A DNA stretch of 22,251 bases, from the NCBI GenBank assembly GCA_021648375.1, contig JAKISW010000040.1, forward strand, positions 1-22,251, written 5' to 3'. A program made the position numbers and the translations under genes. Source of the DNA: Devosiaceae bacterium. Lineage in GTDB: Bacteria > Pseudomonadota > Alphaproteobacteria > Rhizobiales > Devosiaceae. Position 1 is the first letter of the stretch. Every line of letters begins with the position of its first letter. The notes below the pieces were generated by a model. That model was not told where the DNA came from and searched no databases. It saw only the letters and a list, made by a program, of their open reading frames with translations. Positions 1 to 6,677 of this stretch are shown piece by piece.

Positions 1-264
1 AAATTAGCTAAAAAAATAATAACTAACGGTCTTTCAGGGCGTCAAGCAGAGGCTTTGCACCAAAAGGAGGGCGAGGTAGTTGTACGTAAAGCCAAGCAAG
101 GCTCACAAAAAGACGCAAATACCACCGCCTTAGAAAAACGCCTCTCCGATGCGTTAGGTTTTGAGATTTTTATTGATGATAAGGGCAATAAAGGCAGGGT
201 TAGCATCAATTATAAATCCCTTGAGCAACTTGATGATATTGTTGCTCGGTTGTTACGGCAGTGA
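1..264 (+). CDS. parB: ParB chromosome-partitioning protein, C-terminal fragment
   Basis: The reading frame is open from the first base and ends at TGA 262-264, giving 87 residues of a gene whose 5' part lies outside the window. The visible part has the linker (NGLSGRQAEAL) and then a Lys/Ala-rich stretch. It ends with the ParB C-terminal dimerisation domain (LEKRLSDALGFEIFIDDKGNKG, then the ISINYKSLEQLDDIVARL-type ending). ParB binds parS centromere sites near the origin, spreads as a CTP-dependent clamp and works with ParA in chromosome segregation. The identification rests on similarity of this tail to alphaproteobacterial ParB as I remember it. The CTP-binding and HTH domains cannot be checked here. 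An internal ATG-less start at 55 is an artefact of the open frame. Confidence 0.9.
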   Translation, partial: KLAKKIITNGLSGRQAEALHQKEGEVVVRKAKQGSQKDANTTALEKRLSDALGFEIFIDDKGNKGRVSINYKSLEQLDDIVARLLRQ

Positions 265-353
265 CACTAGTGTCTATGTGTTTGTTGGGTTGGTGTGCGT
301 AGTTCTTTAGTTGTGAATGCAATGAAGCATTTCCCCCTTGTTGCTTAAGACCC

Positions 354-421
354 TTCGGCTTCGCTCAGGGTGACATTGAGGATTGAGTGATACACCAAAT
401 GTCATGTTGAGCGAAGCCGAA
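354..421. repeat. Long imperfect palindrome (intergenic repeat)
   Basis: The arm TTCGGCTTCGCTCA (354-367) is exactly complementary to TGAGCGAAGCCGAA (408-421). After a 3-nt mismatch, the inner arm TGACATT (371-377) pairs with AATGTCA (398-404). This gives a 68-bp hairpin just downstream of parB. The motif type (CTTCGGCTTCGCTCAGGGTGACA) resembles the dispersed intergenic repeats common in many bacterial genomes. It could also serve as a transcription barrier after parB, but no T-run follows it. Confidence 0.75.
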
Positions 422-524
422 ACATCTTATTTAGTTGCCAAAGACCCTTCACCTATCGTCAGGACGATATTTTTAGTCCTGATCCTTGCCCTTCAAGATT
501 TTAGGTGCGTACTCATAATAAAAC

Positions 525-1007
525 TCATTGGTTTCTTTCCTTCTCTTCCCAGCGAAGTATATTTGCGCATTTCCATGTTTTTGAGTTGGCTGGTTGCACC
601 CAAATATCCATCCACGCATTTCTGTTGGTGTTATTGGCAACATGCCGTGCCCATTGGGCTGGTGTATATTCTTTGCCATTGTAAATGATTTTGCTATGTA
701 TAATTTCGGCAAAATGATTTTGCCCTTTATAAGTTATTTTGAGTTTCGATCCATTTTGTAAGAGGATAGTTTGCCATAAATAACCTTTCTCTGGATTTCC
801 ATATTTTCTAAGCTCGCTGTTTTCATGTAGCTCGGCATATTCTTCAGCATATTCTTTGCTCCAAACAACATCGTCTCCTTCCGTTCGCTCAAGGAAATTA
901 AAAAGTTGATCTTCAATGTACTGAGTTACATCCCCATTACTTCGGGTCCTAAGAACAAGTTCATTATGAAGTTCCGCGTCGATTAGTACTGCAATTTTTC
1001 CTGGCAT
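525..1007 (-). CDS. Hypothetical protein with RHH-like N-terminus and RAMA-like C-terminus
   Basis: This is a 160-residue protein if it starts at ATG 1005-1007, which has a good ribosome site (AAAGGAAAG, 6 nt spacing). An upstream in-frame ATG at 1076 would add 23 residues but has no ribosome site and yields a Tyr/Ser-rich tail, so I reject it. Residues 4-40 (KIAVLIDAELHNEL...DVTQYIEDQLFNFL) have the strand-helix-helix pattern of ribbon-helix-helix DNA binders. Residues 88-136 (LKITYKGQNHFAEI, IIYNGKEYTPAQWA, NAWMDIWV) resemble the RAMA module found in restriction/methylation-associated proteins. Both domain calls come from pattern recognition and need a profile search. The gene is noticeably more AT-rich than its neighbours and sits alone between two repeat clusters, which suggests acquisition. 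Its function is unknown. Confidence 0.6.
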   Translation of the reverse strand: MPGKIAVLIDAELHNELVLRTRSNGDVTQYIEDQLFNFLERTEGDDVVWSKEYAEEYAELHENSELRKYGNPEKGYLWQTILLQNGSKLKITYKGQNHFAEIIHSKIIYNGKEYTPAQWARHVANNTNRNAWMDIWVQPANSKTWKCANILRWEEKERNQ

Positions 1008-1132
1008 TTGCTTTCCTTTACTGCTGCTTGAGTAGTAATAGTCGTAAACGAGTATGAAGTCAAGAATGGTTTTCATTTGCGGTGGCGGCCGGGTCCAGTC
1101 TGTACACTACTGGCGCAAAGACTTGCGCCGCT

Positions 1133-1159
1133 GGATCCCGGATCAAGTCCGGGATGACG
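1133..1159 (+). repeat. GGAT...TCAAG...ATGACG palindromic element, copy 1
   Basis: The element reads GGAT + CCCGGA + TCAAG + TCCGGG + ATGACG. The arms are complementary around the TCAAG loop. It is preceded by a separate hairpin (GGCGCAA 1112-1118 with TTGCGCC 1123-1129). Confidence 0.7.
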
Positions 1160-1202
1160 GTGGTGGATGTTGTGTGTTTGATATGAGCCATCGTTTTTTA
1201 TC

Positions 1203-1227
1203 CGTCACTGCGAGGAACGAAGTGACG
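1203..1227. repeat. Short inverted repeat, CGTCACT/AGTGACG
   Basis: CGTCACT (1203-1209) and AGTGACG (1221-1227) flank GCGAGGAACGA. The sequence resembles the common dispersed bacterial repeat of the form GTCACTGCGAGGAACGAAG. No gene association is evident. Confidence 0.6.
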
Positions 1228-1247
1228 CAGCAGTCCAGAGTTTTTTT

Positions 1248-1276
1248 CGTCATGCTCGGACTTGATCCGAGCATCC
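1248..1276 (-). repeat. GGAT...TCAAG...ATGACG palindromic element, copy 2 (inverted)
   Basis: Read on the minus strand the element is GGAT + GCTCGGA + TCAAG + TCCGAGC + ATGACG. It has the same frame as copies 1 and 3 but different, still complementary, arm bases. Confidence 0.7.
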
Positions 1277-1298
1277 ATATATTGTTGCAAAGGTGCTT

Positions 1299-1327
1299 GG
1301 ATACTCGCGTCAAGCGCGAGTATGACG
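1299..1327 (+). repeat. GGAT...TCAAG...ATGACG palindromic element, copy 3
   Basis: The element reads GGAT + ACTCGCG + TCAAG + CGCGAGT + ATGACG. It lies head-to-head with copy 2, about 22 bp apart. The arm bases differ from copies 1 and 2 yet pair perfectly with each other. Confidence 0.7.
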
Positions 1328-1382
1328 AGATGCTACTGGCACATGGGTTTGATTGGTTTAAAAGAATCGATTGACACTTGTC

Positions 1383-1402
1383 ACCCCGGCGAAGGTCGGG
1401 GT
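1383..1402. repeat. Short inverted repeat, ACCCCG/CGGGGT
   Basis: ACCCCG (1383-1388) and CGGGGT (1397-1402) surround GCGAAGGT. This resembles the widespread CACCCCGGCGAAGG-type dispersed repeat. A second small palindrome follows at once (ATGCCG 1408-1413 with CGGCAT 1420-1425). Confidence 0.55.
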
Positions 1403-1451
1403 CCAGCATGCCGTGTCTACGGCATTGTAGCTTTGTATTTGTTTTGTTATC

Positions 1452-1537
1452 GGCGCAAGGACTTGCGCCGCTGGATCCCGGATCCCGGATCCCGGATCGC
1501 TTGTTGCCTCGCGCCGGCGGGCTGCGCCGGAATGACG
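1452..1537 (+). repeat. Composite repeat with a GGATCCC triplication
   Basis: Positions 1452-1483 repeat 1112-1143 with one mismatch in 32 bases. The hairpin GGCGCAA/TTGCGCC leads into CTGGATCCCGGAT. The 7-bp unit GGATCCC then occurs three times in tandem (1473-1493) plus a partial fourth. A GC-rich palindrome (CCGGCG 1514-1519 with CGCCGG 1525-1530) and the family end AATGACG (1531-1537) complete it. Confidence 0.65.
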
Positions 1538-1622
1538 AAGGGTAACAATGGATGATGACGAAGGATAAATTTCAGCCGTTGCATAGTAGGCGTGATGCCC
1601 GGTTCGTTGCCTTGACTCCATT

Positions 1623-1648
1623 ATTCGAATAAACTAGTTTAATAGAAT
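1623..1648. promoter_or_regulatory. Palindromic operator touching the ArsR-type start codon
   Basis: A perfect 12-bp palindrome TAAACTAGTTTA (1630-1641) is flanked at symmetric positions by ATTC (1623-1626) and GAAT (1645-1648). The outer arm overlaps the ATG at 1647. The size and position fit an autoregulatory ArsR/SmtB operator. The binding partner is inferred from proximity only. Confidence 0.5.
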
Positions 1649-1946
1649 GATAAATCCAAATAAATCAAATATCGCTAAAACCTTTGCAGCTCTTGGCAAT
1701 GAAAAGCGCCTTGGTATTCTTGAGTTTTTGCTCAATAAACTGCCAGCCGCGATGACATTCGGCGAGGTGCAAAAGGCAACACAAATTCCCCCCTCAACCC
1801 TGTCCCATCATTTGCAGGAAATGGAGCAGGCAAAAATTCTTATACGCGAGCCCAGCGGCACTTCAACCAGTCTGCATCTGGATCTGAATTATCTGCAATC
1901 GGTTTTGAATTCGTTGATGGAGCAATGTTGTAAAAAAACCGACTGA
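1647..1946 (+). CDS. ArsR/SmtB-family winged-helix transcriptional repressor
   Basis: This 99-residue protein has the full ArsR-type fold: an N-terminal helix (IAKTFAALGNEKRLGILEFLL, residues 9-29) and a recognition-helix region (TFGEVQKATQIPPSTLSHHLQEME, roughly 37-60). A short wing follows (ILIREPSGTSTSLHLD) and then a C-terminal helix ending in a Cys-Cys pair (EQCCKKTD). ArsR proteins usually repress their own operon and release DNA on binding metal, persulfide or other ligands. No classical CxCxxC metal site is present, so the C-terminal CC is the only obvious thiol sensor candidate. No Shine-Dalgarno precedes the ATG, which lies inside a palindrome, so the mRNA may be leaderless. The adjacent desaturase-family gene starts 52 bp downstream and is the probable target. 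Confidence 0.85.
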   Translation: MINPNKSNIAKTFAALGNEKRLGILEFLLNKLPAAMTFGEVQKATQIPPSTLSHHLQEMEQAKILIREPSGTSTSLHLDLNYLQSVLNSLMEQCCKKTD

Positions 1947-1998
1947 TCGTCCAGTCATAACCCTATCATTCACCCAACCCGCACAATGGAAAAATTAA

Positions 1999-2862
1999 AT
2001 GAGTACCATTAAATCTACCTCTCTTCTTGGCTTGCTGACATCTATCATGATGGCGACCTATATATTCACTTTGCAAAATTCCAATCAGGAAATCATCCTT
2101 TCCGGCCTTGCCATTATTGTAATTTTAGCGGCAATTTTTCTGGAGCGCTCAAACCCGTTTGATTCCAGTTGGAACAAAAACCGGGGTGATCTTTCAGGCG
2201 ATATTACATCGACCATTGTGATTTTTGGAATATTGGATTCTGTGCTTAAAAGCGCCACGCCGTTTTTGCTGTTGGTATTGATTGCAAACTGGGTGCCGGG
2301 AAGCATAAATCTTCCCCTATGGTCACAAATTATTCTGGTCGGGCTGCTGATCGAATTGGGTTCTTATATCTCGCATCGTTTGCATCATAAGATAGGTTGG
2401 CTCTGGTCATTGCATGCCATGCACCATAGTCCTGAACGGATGCACACGTTGAACAATTTTCGTTTTCATCCGTTCAACCATATTTTCAATCATATATTTA
2501 TGATCGTTCCTGTGCTGCTGATGGGCTTTTCTCCAGAGGCAATTCTTGGTTATACGGCGCTGACTTTACCGCTGCTTTTGTTGCAACATTCAAACATTGA
2601 TTTTAATTTTGGCTGGTTGAATTATGTTTTGAATACCAATCAGGTGCATCGCTGGCATCATTCAAACGCCAGCAGTGAAGGTAATAAAAATCTTGGTCGG
2701 GCGCTGGTTATCTGGGATCAGATTTTTGGCACATTTTACCTGCCAAAGAAAAAAGCAACACCGGATTTTATCGGGCTGTTTGCCACCTCAAAATCGTTTC
2801 CGCGAGCTGAAAAATATCTGGCGCAGATATTTTATCCCTTCTCACCCCAATGTTGCAAATAG
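1999..2862 (+). CDS. Sterol desaturase / fatty acid hydroxylase-family membrane protein
   Basis: This is a 287-residue integral membrane protein with hydrophobic segments near residues 8-25, 31-48, 70-98, 108-123 and 165-196. It carries the di-iron histidine boxes of the FA_hydroxylase superfamily: HRLHH (126-130), HAMHH (139-143) and HRWHH (217-221), with a further His at 161 and 165. The C-terminal NLGRALVIWDQIFGTFYLP motif is also typical. Family members hydroxylate or desaturate lipids, sterols or carotenoids using O2. The substrate here cannot be told from sequence. A GGA is spaced before the ATG. The gene follows an ArsR-type repressor and precedes a small secreted protein, so lipid remodelling under a thiol, metal or redox signal is a reasonable inference. 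The C-terminus, PQCCK, echoes the QCCK of the upstream repressor. Confidence 0.85.
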   Translation: MSTIKSTSLLGLLTSIMMATYIFTLQNSNQEIILSGLAIIVILAAIFLERSNPFDSSWNKNRGDLSGDITSTIVIFGILDSVLKSATPFLLLVLIANWVPGSINLPLWSQIILVGLLIELGSYISHRLHHKIGWLWSLHAMHHSPERMHTLNNFRFHPFNHIFNHIFMIVPVLLMGFSPEAILGYTALTLPLLLLQHSNIDFNFGWLNYVLNTNQVHRWHHSNASSEGNKNLGRALVIWDQIFGTFYLPKKKATPDFIGLFATSKSFPRAEKYLAQIFYPFSPQCCK

Positions 2863-2968
2863 TGCTGATTGAACAATGCCAACATCACTAAAATGTTTTT
2901 TGCTTTTGGGCAGGAAAAATGTTTTGAACACATGAAGCTTTTAGAATGTAAATTGTCGGGAGAATAAA

Positions 2969-3373
2969 ATGCGTATGAATAAAAAACTGCTTATTGGTGC
3001 TGCGGCTATCGGGTTTGGTGTTTTTTCAACCGGTGCGGTGCAGGCAATGGAAAATGGTAATGATCTGGTTCATTCACGCGAATTGGGCGGGCAGGTTTTT
3101 ATGATGAACGAGCAGCATATGTCTTTGTATTTCTTCGATAAAGATGAGGCCAACGTCTCCAATTGCTATGATGAGTGCGCCGTAAACTGGCCACCGGCCT
3201 TGTTGGATGCCGGTGCGGAACTTGGTGAAAATTATACATTGTTTGAGCGCAATGATGGCAGTATGCAGATAGCCTTTAAGGGACAACCGCTTTATCGTTT
3301 TATCGGTGATGCCAATATTGGTGACATTAATGGTGACGGGAAGAACGGTGTCTGGCGTTTGGCAAAACCCTGA
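2969..3373 (+). CDS. Secreted Lipoprotein_15 (COG4315)-type protein
   Basis: This 134-residue protein starts with a cleavable signal peptide (KK, then a hydrophobic stretch, probable cut after VQA at residue 26). It has no lipobox cysteine, so it should be periplasmic rather than lipid-anchored. The mature part has the Yx(F/W/Y)xxD-type repeat: LYFFDKD (53-59), then a Cys pair, C66 and C70, before AVNWPPAL. A second, related half ends in LYRFIGDANIGDINGDG. The function of this family is not established. A strong ribosome site (GGGAG, 7 nt) precedes ATG 2969. The gap of 106 bp from the desaturase gene leaves co-transcription open, though the gene lies on the same strand and ends 18 bp from the convergent nadR. 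Confidence 0.8.
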   Translation: MRMNKKLLIGAAAIGFGVFSTGAVQAMENGNDLVHSRELGGQVFMMNEQHMSLYFFDKDEANVSNCYDECAVNWPPALLDAGAELGENYTLFERNDGSMQIAFKGQPLYRFIGDANIGDINGDGKNGVWRLAKP

Positions 3374-3391
3374 TATTGGGCATTTGCTTAG

Positions 3392-4354
3392 CTAATTTTT
3401 CAGCATCTTTTCAACCACGGAAATCGCCTGAGCCTCGCGTTCAGCCCAATCGCCTGAAATCAACGTATAGTTGGCTCCAAACTGGTCGAGCTTGCTCTTG
3501 ATTTTGGTGAAGAATTTGTCGCGCAAATCCTGCCTGCCAAAGTAGCGCAGGGGATCATCCTCCCATGGGGCATTTGCATCAAGCAGCAGATAATGGTCGG
3601 GTAATTCAATTGCTTTCTCAAGACCGGGCAAAGAGCGATCAAGCAGCATTTCGGCCCAGACGGCGGTAAGCAACGGGTCGGTATCCTCAAACAATATGGG
3701 TCCGGCTTTCATGGCCAGAGTTTTTCTGTGGGCCACATGGCCATCAACGATAAAATGTAATTCCTCGGCACGATAATCACCGGGGGTACGAAATTTTTCG
3801 TAGGGGCGACCATATTCAGGAACATAGGGACCGCCAAATTTTTGGGCTAAAAAATCGGCCATATGGGATTTTCCGGTACTTTCAGGGCCGATCATCGTTA
3901 AGCGTTTTTGAAAATACGGCCGCACCTGATCGGGTATGGATTCCCAATGCTCAAATGGCTCCTGCCGGATGTCAATGGAGTTGGCAGGATAGGCCATCCA
4001 CATGGGATCAAGAATAAAATGCTGGGCGTTGAGGGCTTTGGCCAAAATCACAAGATAATCTTCAGACCCGATCACCCGATCAATTTTTTCAGGATGAAAC
4101 CCGCGAATGATTTTTGCCCAGTCAGTGTGTTCAACGGGCAGCGGTTTAGCGCCATTATTGGCAACGATCACCACGGATTCGGGGAAAAGCTCCTCCATCC
4201 AACCCTTGCGCACGGCGGGGGGAATGGGGTCATTATCGGAAGTGGCGAGCACAATGGTCAGCCTGTCCACTAGATAGGATGCAGTGCGGATCAGCGCCAC
4301 ATGACCCTCGTGGGGGGGCATGAAACGCCCAAGAATTACGCCGGTGGTGATCAT
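3392..4354 (-). CDS. nadR: NadR-type bifunctional NMN adenylyltransferase / ribosylnicotinamide kinase
   Basis: This 320-residue protein starts at ATG 4352-4354. A 20-residue extension to a TTG at 4414 exists but is not family-like. The N-terminal nucleotidyltransferase domain shows GRFMPPHEGH (the (H/T)xGH signature) near residues 9-18 and IDRVIGSEDY. The C-terminal kinase domain begins with the P-loop GPESTGKSH. The pair of domains makes NAD from NMN and phosphorylates nicotinamide riboside in NAD salvage. The HTH domain that makes enteric NadR a repressor is absent, as is usual in alphaproteobacteria. It is the last gene of the minus-strand block, 72 bp after flhA, and may be co-transcribed with it. 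It has no obvious flagellar role. Confidence 0.88.
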   Translation of the reverse strand: MITTGVILGRFMPPHEGHVALIRTASYLVDRLTIVLATSDNDPIPPAVRKGWMEELFPESVVIVANNGAKPLPVEHTDWAKIIRGFHPEKIDRVIGSEDYLVILAKALNAQHFILDPMWMAYPANSIDIRQEPFEHWESIPDQVRPYFQKRLTMIGPESTGKSHMADFLAQKFGGPYVPEYGRPYEKFRTPGDYRAEELHFIVDGHVAHRKTLAMKAGPILFEDTDPLLTAVWAEMLLDRSLPGLEKAIELPDHYLLLDANAPWEDDPLRYFGRQDLRDKFFTKIKSKLDQFGANYTLISGDWAEREAQAISVVEKMLKN

Positions 4355-4426
4355 GGATTTGTGCCTGCCTTTTTTTGTTAGGGCAGTTTTAGGCAGCGGC
4401 AGAGAATTTGACAAGCGTACATGAGC

Positions 4427-6577
4427 CTAAACACTTCCAACTGTTCTTAAACGTGCCCTTGGGTGCACTTCGTTTTGACTCATAATCACCGTTTGCGGAC
4501 GGAAGCGCTCGATTATGGCGCGCACATGGGGTCGGATTGAAGGCGAAGTTATCAGCACCGGTAGTTCCCCGGCCTGGGCGGCTTTTTCATAGGAATTTTG
4601 AATGGCTGCAATGAATTCCTGCAATTTGGATGGTGCCATGGCCAGATGGCGCTGATCACCTTCACCGACCATGGCATCATGGAAATCACGCTCCCACTGG
4701 GGGGAAAGGGTGAGCAGGGGCAATGTGCCATCGGGGCTGGAGGCTGCGGCGCAAAGCTGGCGCGAAAGTCTTGAGCGCACATGTTCGGCAATTGAGGCGG
4801 GGGTAAGTCCGGCGCCGGCAACTTCTGCAATGCCTTCTAAAATTGTTGCCAGATCGCGGATTGAAATGCGCTCATTTAGAAGAGCCTGCAATACCCGTTG
4901 AATGGCGGAAACCGAAATTTGCTGGGGCACCAGATCCTCGACAAGCTTTTGCTCATCCGGTCCCAGTTTTGAGAGCAGTTTTTGCACATTGGCATAGGAA
5001 AGTAATTCGGCAACATTGGCTCGCAATACTTCGGTCAGATGAGTTGAAATCACCGTTGAGGCATCAATTATCGTATAGCCATTTACCTCTGCTTCATCGC
5101 GCAGGGCTTTTTCAATCCATGTGGCGGGCAGGCCAAAGGTTGGTTCGGTGGTGTGGGTTCCGGGCAGGGTGATCTGGCCCCCATTAGGGTCCATAACCAT
5201 CAACTGTTCGGGGAATACCGCGCCCTTGCCAGCTTCAACTTCTTTGATCTTGATATTATAATCGTTGGGCTGGAGCTGAATATTATCCATTATCCGAACA
5301 GAAGGCATCAAAAATCCAAGATCCATGGCAAGTTGACGACGCAGGGCTTTTATTTGTTCTGTTAAGCGGTCATTGCCATTGGCATCTTCCTTGACCATTG
5401 AGAGCAGGCCATAGCCCAGTTCGAGTTTTAGCTCGTCAATTTTCAAACTGTCGGAAATAGGTGCTTCCGGTGCCGGGGCATCCTTGGCCTTTTCTTTGCT
5501 GACCTTTTTGACTTCGGCGACCTTTGAGGCTTTTTCCTTTTTCTTTGATGCCTTATAGGCCAGATATCCGATGCCGCCGGCAAGGGCCAGAAACGGAATG
5601 ACAGGCATGCCGGGCAGCAGCGCCATAATTCCCATTACCACAGCTGAAACACCAAGGGCGCGCGGATAGCGGGTAAACTGTTCGCCAAGGGCTTTGTCGG
5701 CTGAAGTTGAAATACCGGCCTTTGAAACCAGCAGACCGGCGGCGGTTGAAACGATAAGGGCCGGTATCTGGGAAACAAGACCATCGCCAACCGTTAACAG
5801 GGTATAATTTGCGCCAGCTTCACCAAAGCTTAAGCCCTGTTGGCCAACGCCAATGATTATGCCGCCAATTACGTTGATAAATGTGATCAACAATCCGGCA
5901 ATGGCATCTCCACGAACAAATTTTGATGCACCATCCATGGCCCCGAAAAACGAGCTTTCGTCTTCAAGGTCCTTGCGGCGCTGGCGCGCTTCATTTTCTT
6001 CGATCAGCCCGGCGGAAAGATCGGCGTCGATGGCCATTTGTTTGCCGGGCATGGCATCAAGGGTAAAGCGGGCCGCAACTTCTGCGATCCTGCCGGAACC
6101 TTTGGTGATAACGATGAAATTTACGATAAGTAAAATAGCAAATACGATGATGCCGATAACGAAATTGCCGCGCATGACAAAATTGCCAAACGCTTCAATA
6201 ACATTACCCGCAGCCCCCGGCCCGGTATGTCCTTCAGAAAGAATAAGCCGGGTTGAGGCAAGATTCAGGGCCAGTCTGGACATGGCGGCAATCAGAAGAA
6301 CAGTTGGAAAAATAGAAAATTCAAGGGGCTTTTGAATGAACAGGGCAGTCATTAGAATAAGCACGGAAAATACTATGGAAATCGCCAGCAGCATATCGAG
6401 CATAAACGGTGGCAGGGGAAGTATCAGGACAACGATAATGCCCATAACACCGACGGCCAGAGCAATATCTGACTGTTTGAACAGGTCTATTATGGTGTTC
6501 ATAGAAGGAAACGGAAACCCGGATGCCTTTTTACCTGGACCGGCAGGTGTTTGCGGGTTTTGGGAAGTATCGACCAA
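4427..6577 (-). CDS. flhA: Flagellar type III export gate protein FlhA
   Basis: This 716-residue protein has about eight hydrophobic segments in the first 340 residues and a soluble C-terminal half, as expected for FlhA (about 690-720 residues). The FHIPEP signature region is clear: TLDAMPGKQMAIDADLSAG, followed by ENEARQRRKDLEDESSFFGA and the conserved MDGASKFVRGDA. FlhA forms the nonameric cytoplasmic ring of the export gate and docks chaperone-substrate complexes. The start appears to be TTG (6575-6577) with AAAAGG about 8 nt upstream. The next ATG (codon 26) lacks a ribosome site and would remove a Pro/Ala-rich tail. The gene lies 100 bp after flbD on the same strand. The other gate genes, fliR and flhB, are not in the window. 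Confidence 0.96.
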   Translation of the reverse strand: MVDTSQNPQTPAGPGKKASGFPFPSMNTIIDLFKQSDIALAVGVMGIIVVLILPLPPFMLDMLLAISIVFSVLILMTALFIQKPLEFSIFPTVLLIAAMSRLALNLASTRLILSEGHTGPGAAGNVIEAFGNFVMRGNFVIGIIVFAILLIVNFIVITKGSGRIAEVAARFTLDAMPGKQMAIDADLSAGLIEENEARQRRKDLEDESSFFGAMDGASKFVRGDAIAGLLITFINVIGGIIIGVGQQGLSFGEAGANYTLLTVGDGLVSQIPALIVSTAAGLLVSKAGISTSADKALGEQFTRYPRALGVSAVVMGIMALLPGMPVIPFLALAGGIGYLAYKASKKKEKASKVAEVKKVSKEKAKDAPAPEAPISDSLKIDELKLELGYGLLSMVKEDANGNDRLTEQIKALRRQLAMDLGFLMPSVRIMDNIQLQPNDYNIKIKEVEAGKGAVFPEQLMVMDPNGGQITLPGTHTTEPTFGLPATWIEKALRDEAEVNGYTIIDASTVISTHLTEVLRANVAELLSYANVQKLLSKLGPDEQKLVEDLVPQQISVSAIQRVLQALLNERISIRDLATILEGIAEVAGAGLTPASIAEHVRSRLSRQLCAAASSPDGTLPLLTLSPQWERDFHDAMVGEGDQRHLAMAPSKLQEFIAAIQNSYEKAAQAGELPVLITSPSIRPHVRAIIERFRPQTVIMSQNEVHPRARLRTVGSV

Positions 6578-6625
6578 TTCAGCTGCCTTTTTGGGTTAAG
6601 TTTATTGTGTTGCTAAAAAATATCT

Positions 6626-6660
6626 AAAAAAAGAGGACCAATCCCAAACCTTGTTTCGGG
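6626..6660 (-). terminator. Weak possible intrinsic terminator after flbD
   Basis: On the minus strand a short hairpin pairs CCC-G-AAAC with GTTTGGG (6643-6660, one bulged G, loop AAG). A run of seven T follows about 10 nt later (6626-6632). The distance to the T-run is longer than usual. It may attenuate rather than stop transcription into flhA. Confidence 0.3.
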
Positions 6661-6677
6661 GGTGGTGAAAATTATTG

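Larger units (their letters stand above)
1102..1543. repeat. Cluster of intergenic palindromic repeats (gene-free stretch)
   Basis: The 639 bases between 1008 and 1646 hold no convincing gene. They contain at least six short inverted repeats: 1112-1129, 1133-1159, 1203-1227, 1248-1276, 1299-1327 and 1383-1402, plus a second composite at 1452-1537. Many end in ATGACG or its complement CGTCAT, the signature of a dispersed alphaproteobacterial intergenic repeat. Open frames on both strands across this cluster are repeat-derived shadows. Confidence 0.75.

Noticed and set aside
383..688. 101-codon plus-strand open frame after parB
   Set aside because: It starts inside the 354-421 palindrome and runs antisense to the better-supported gene 525-1007. 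It has no ribosome site.
1008..1076. 23-residue extension of the RHH/RAMA-like protein from ATG 1076
   Set aside because: There is no ribosome site, and a strong one precedes the internal ATG at 1007.
354..1543. Possible CRISPR array
   Set aside because: The repeats are of different types, irregularly spaced and in both orientations, and no cas genes are nearby.
1054..1621. Several overlapping open frames on both strands
   Set aside because: They consist mostly of palindromic repeat sequence and have low-complexity, non-family-like products.
4355..4414. 20-residue N-terminal extension of NadR from TTG 4414
   Set aside because: It lacks a ribosome site, and the catalytic nucleotidyltransferase strand starts directly after ATG 4354, as in the family.
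5853..6335. 160-codon plus-strand frame opposite flhA
   Set aside because: It is the antisense shadow of a strongly conserved gene; the same applies to the long antisense frames over flbD, fliG and fliF.
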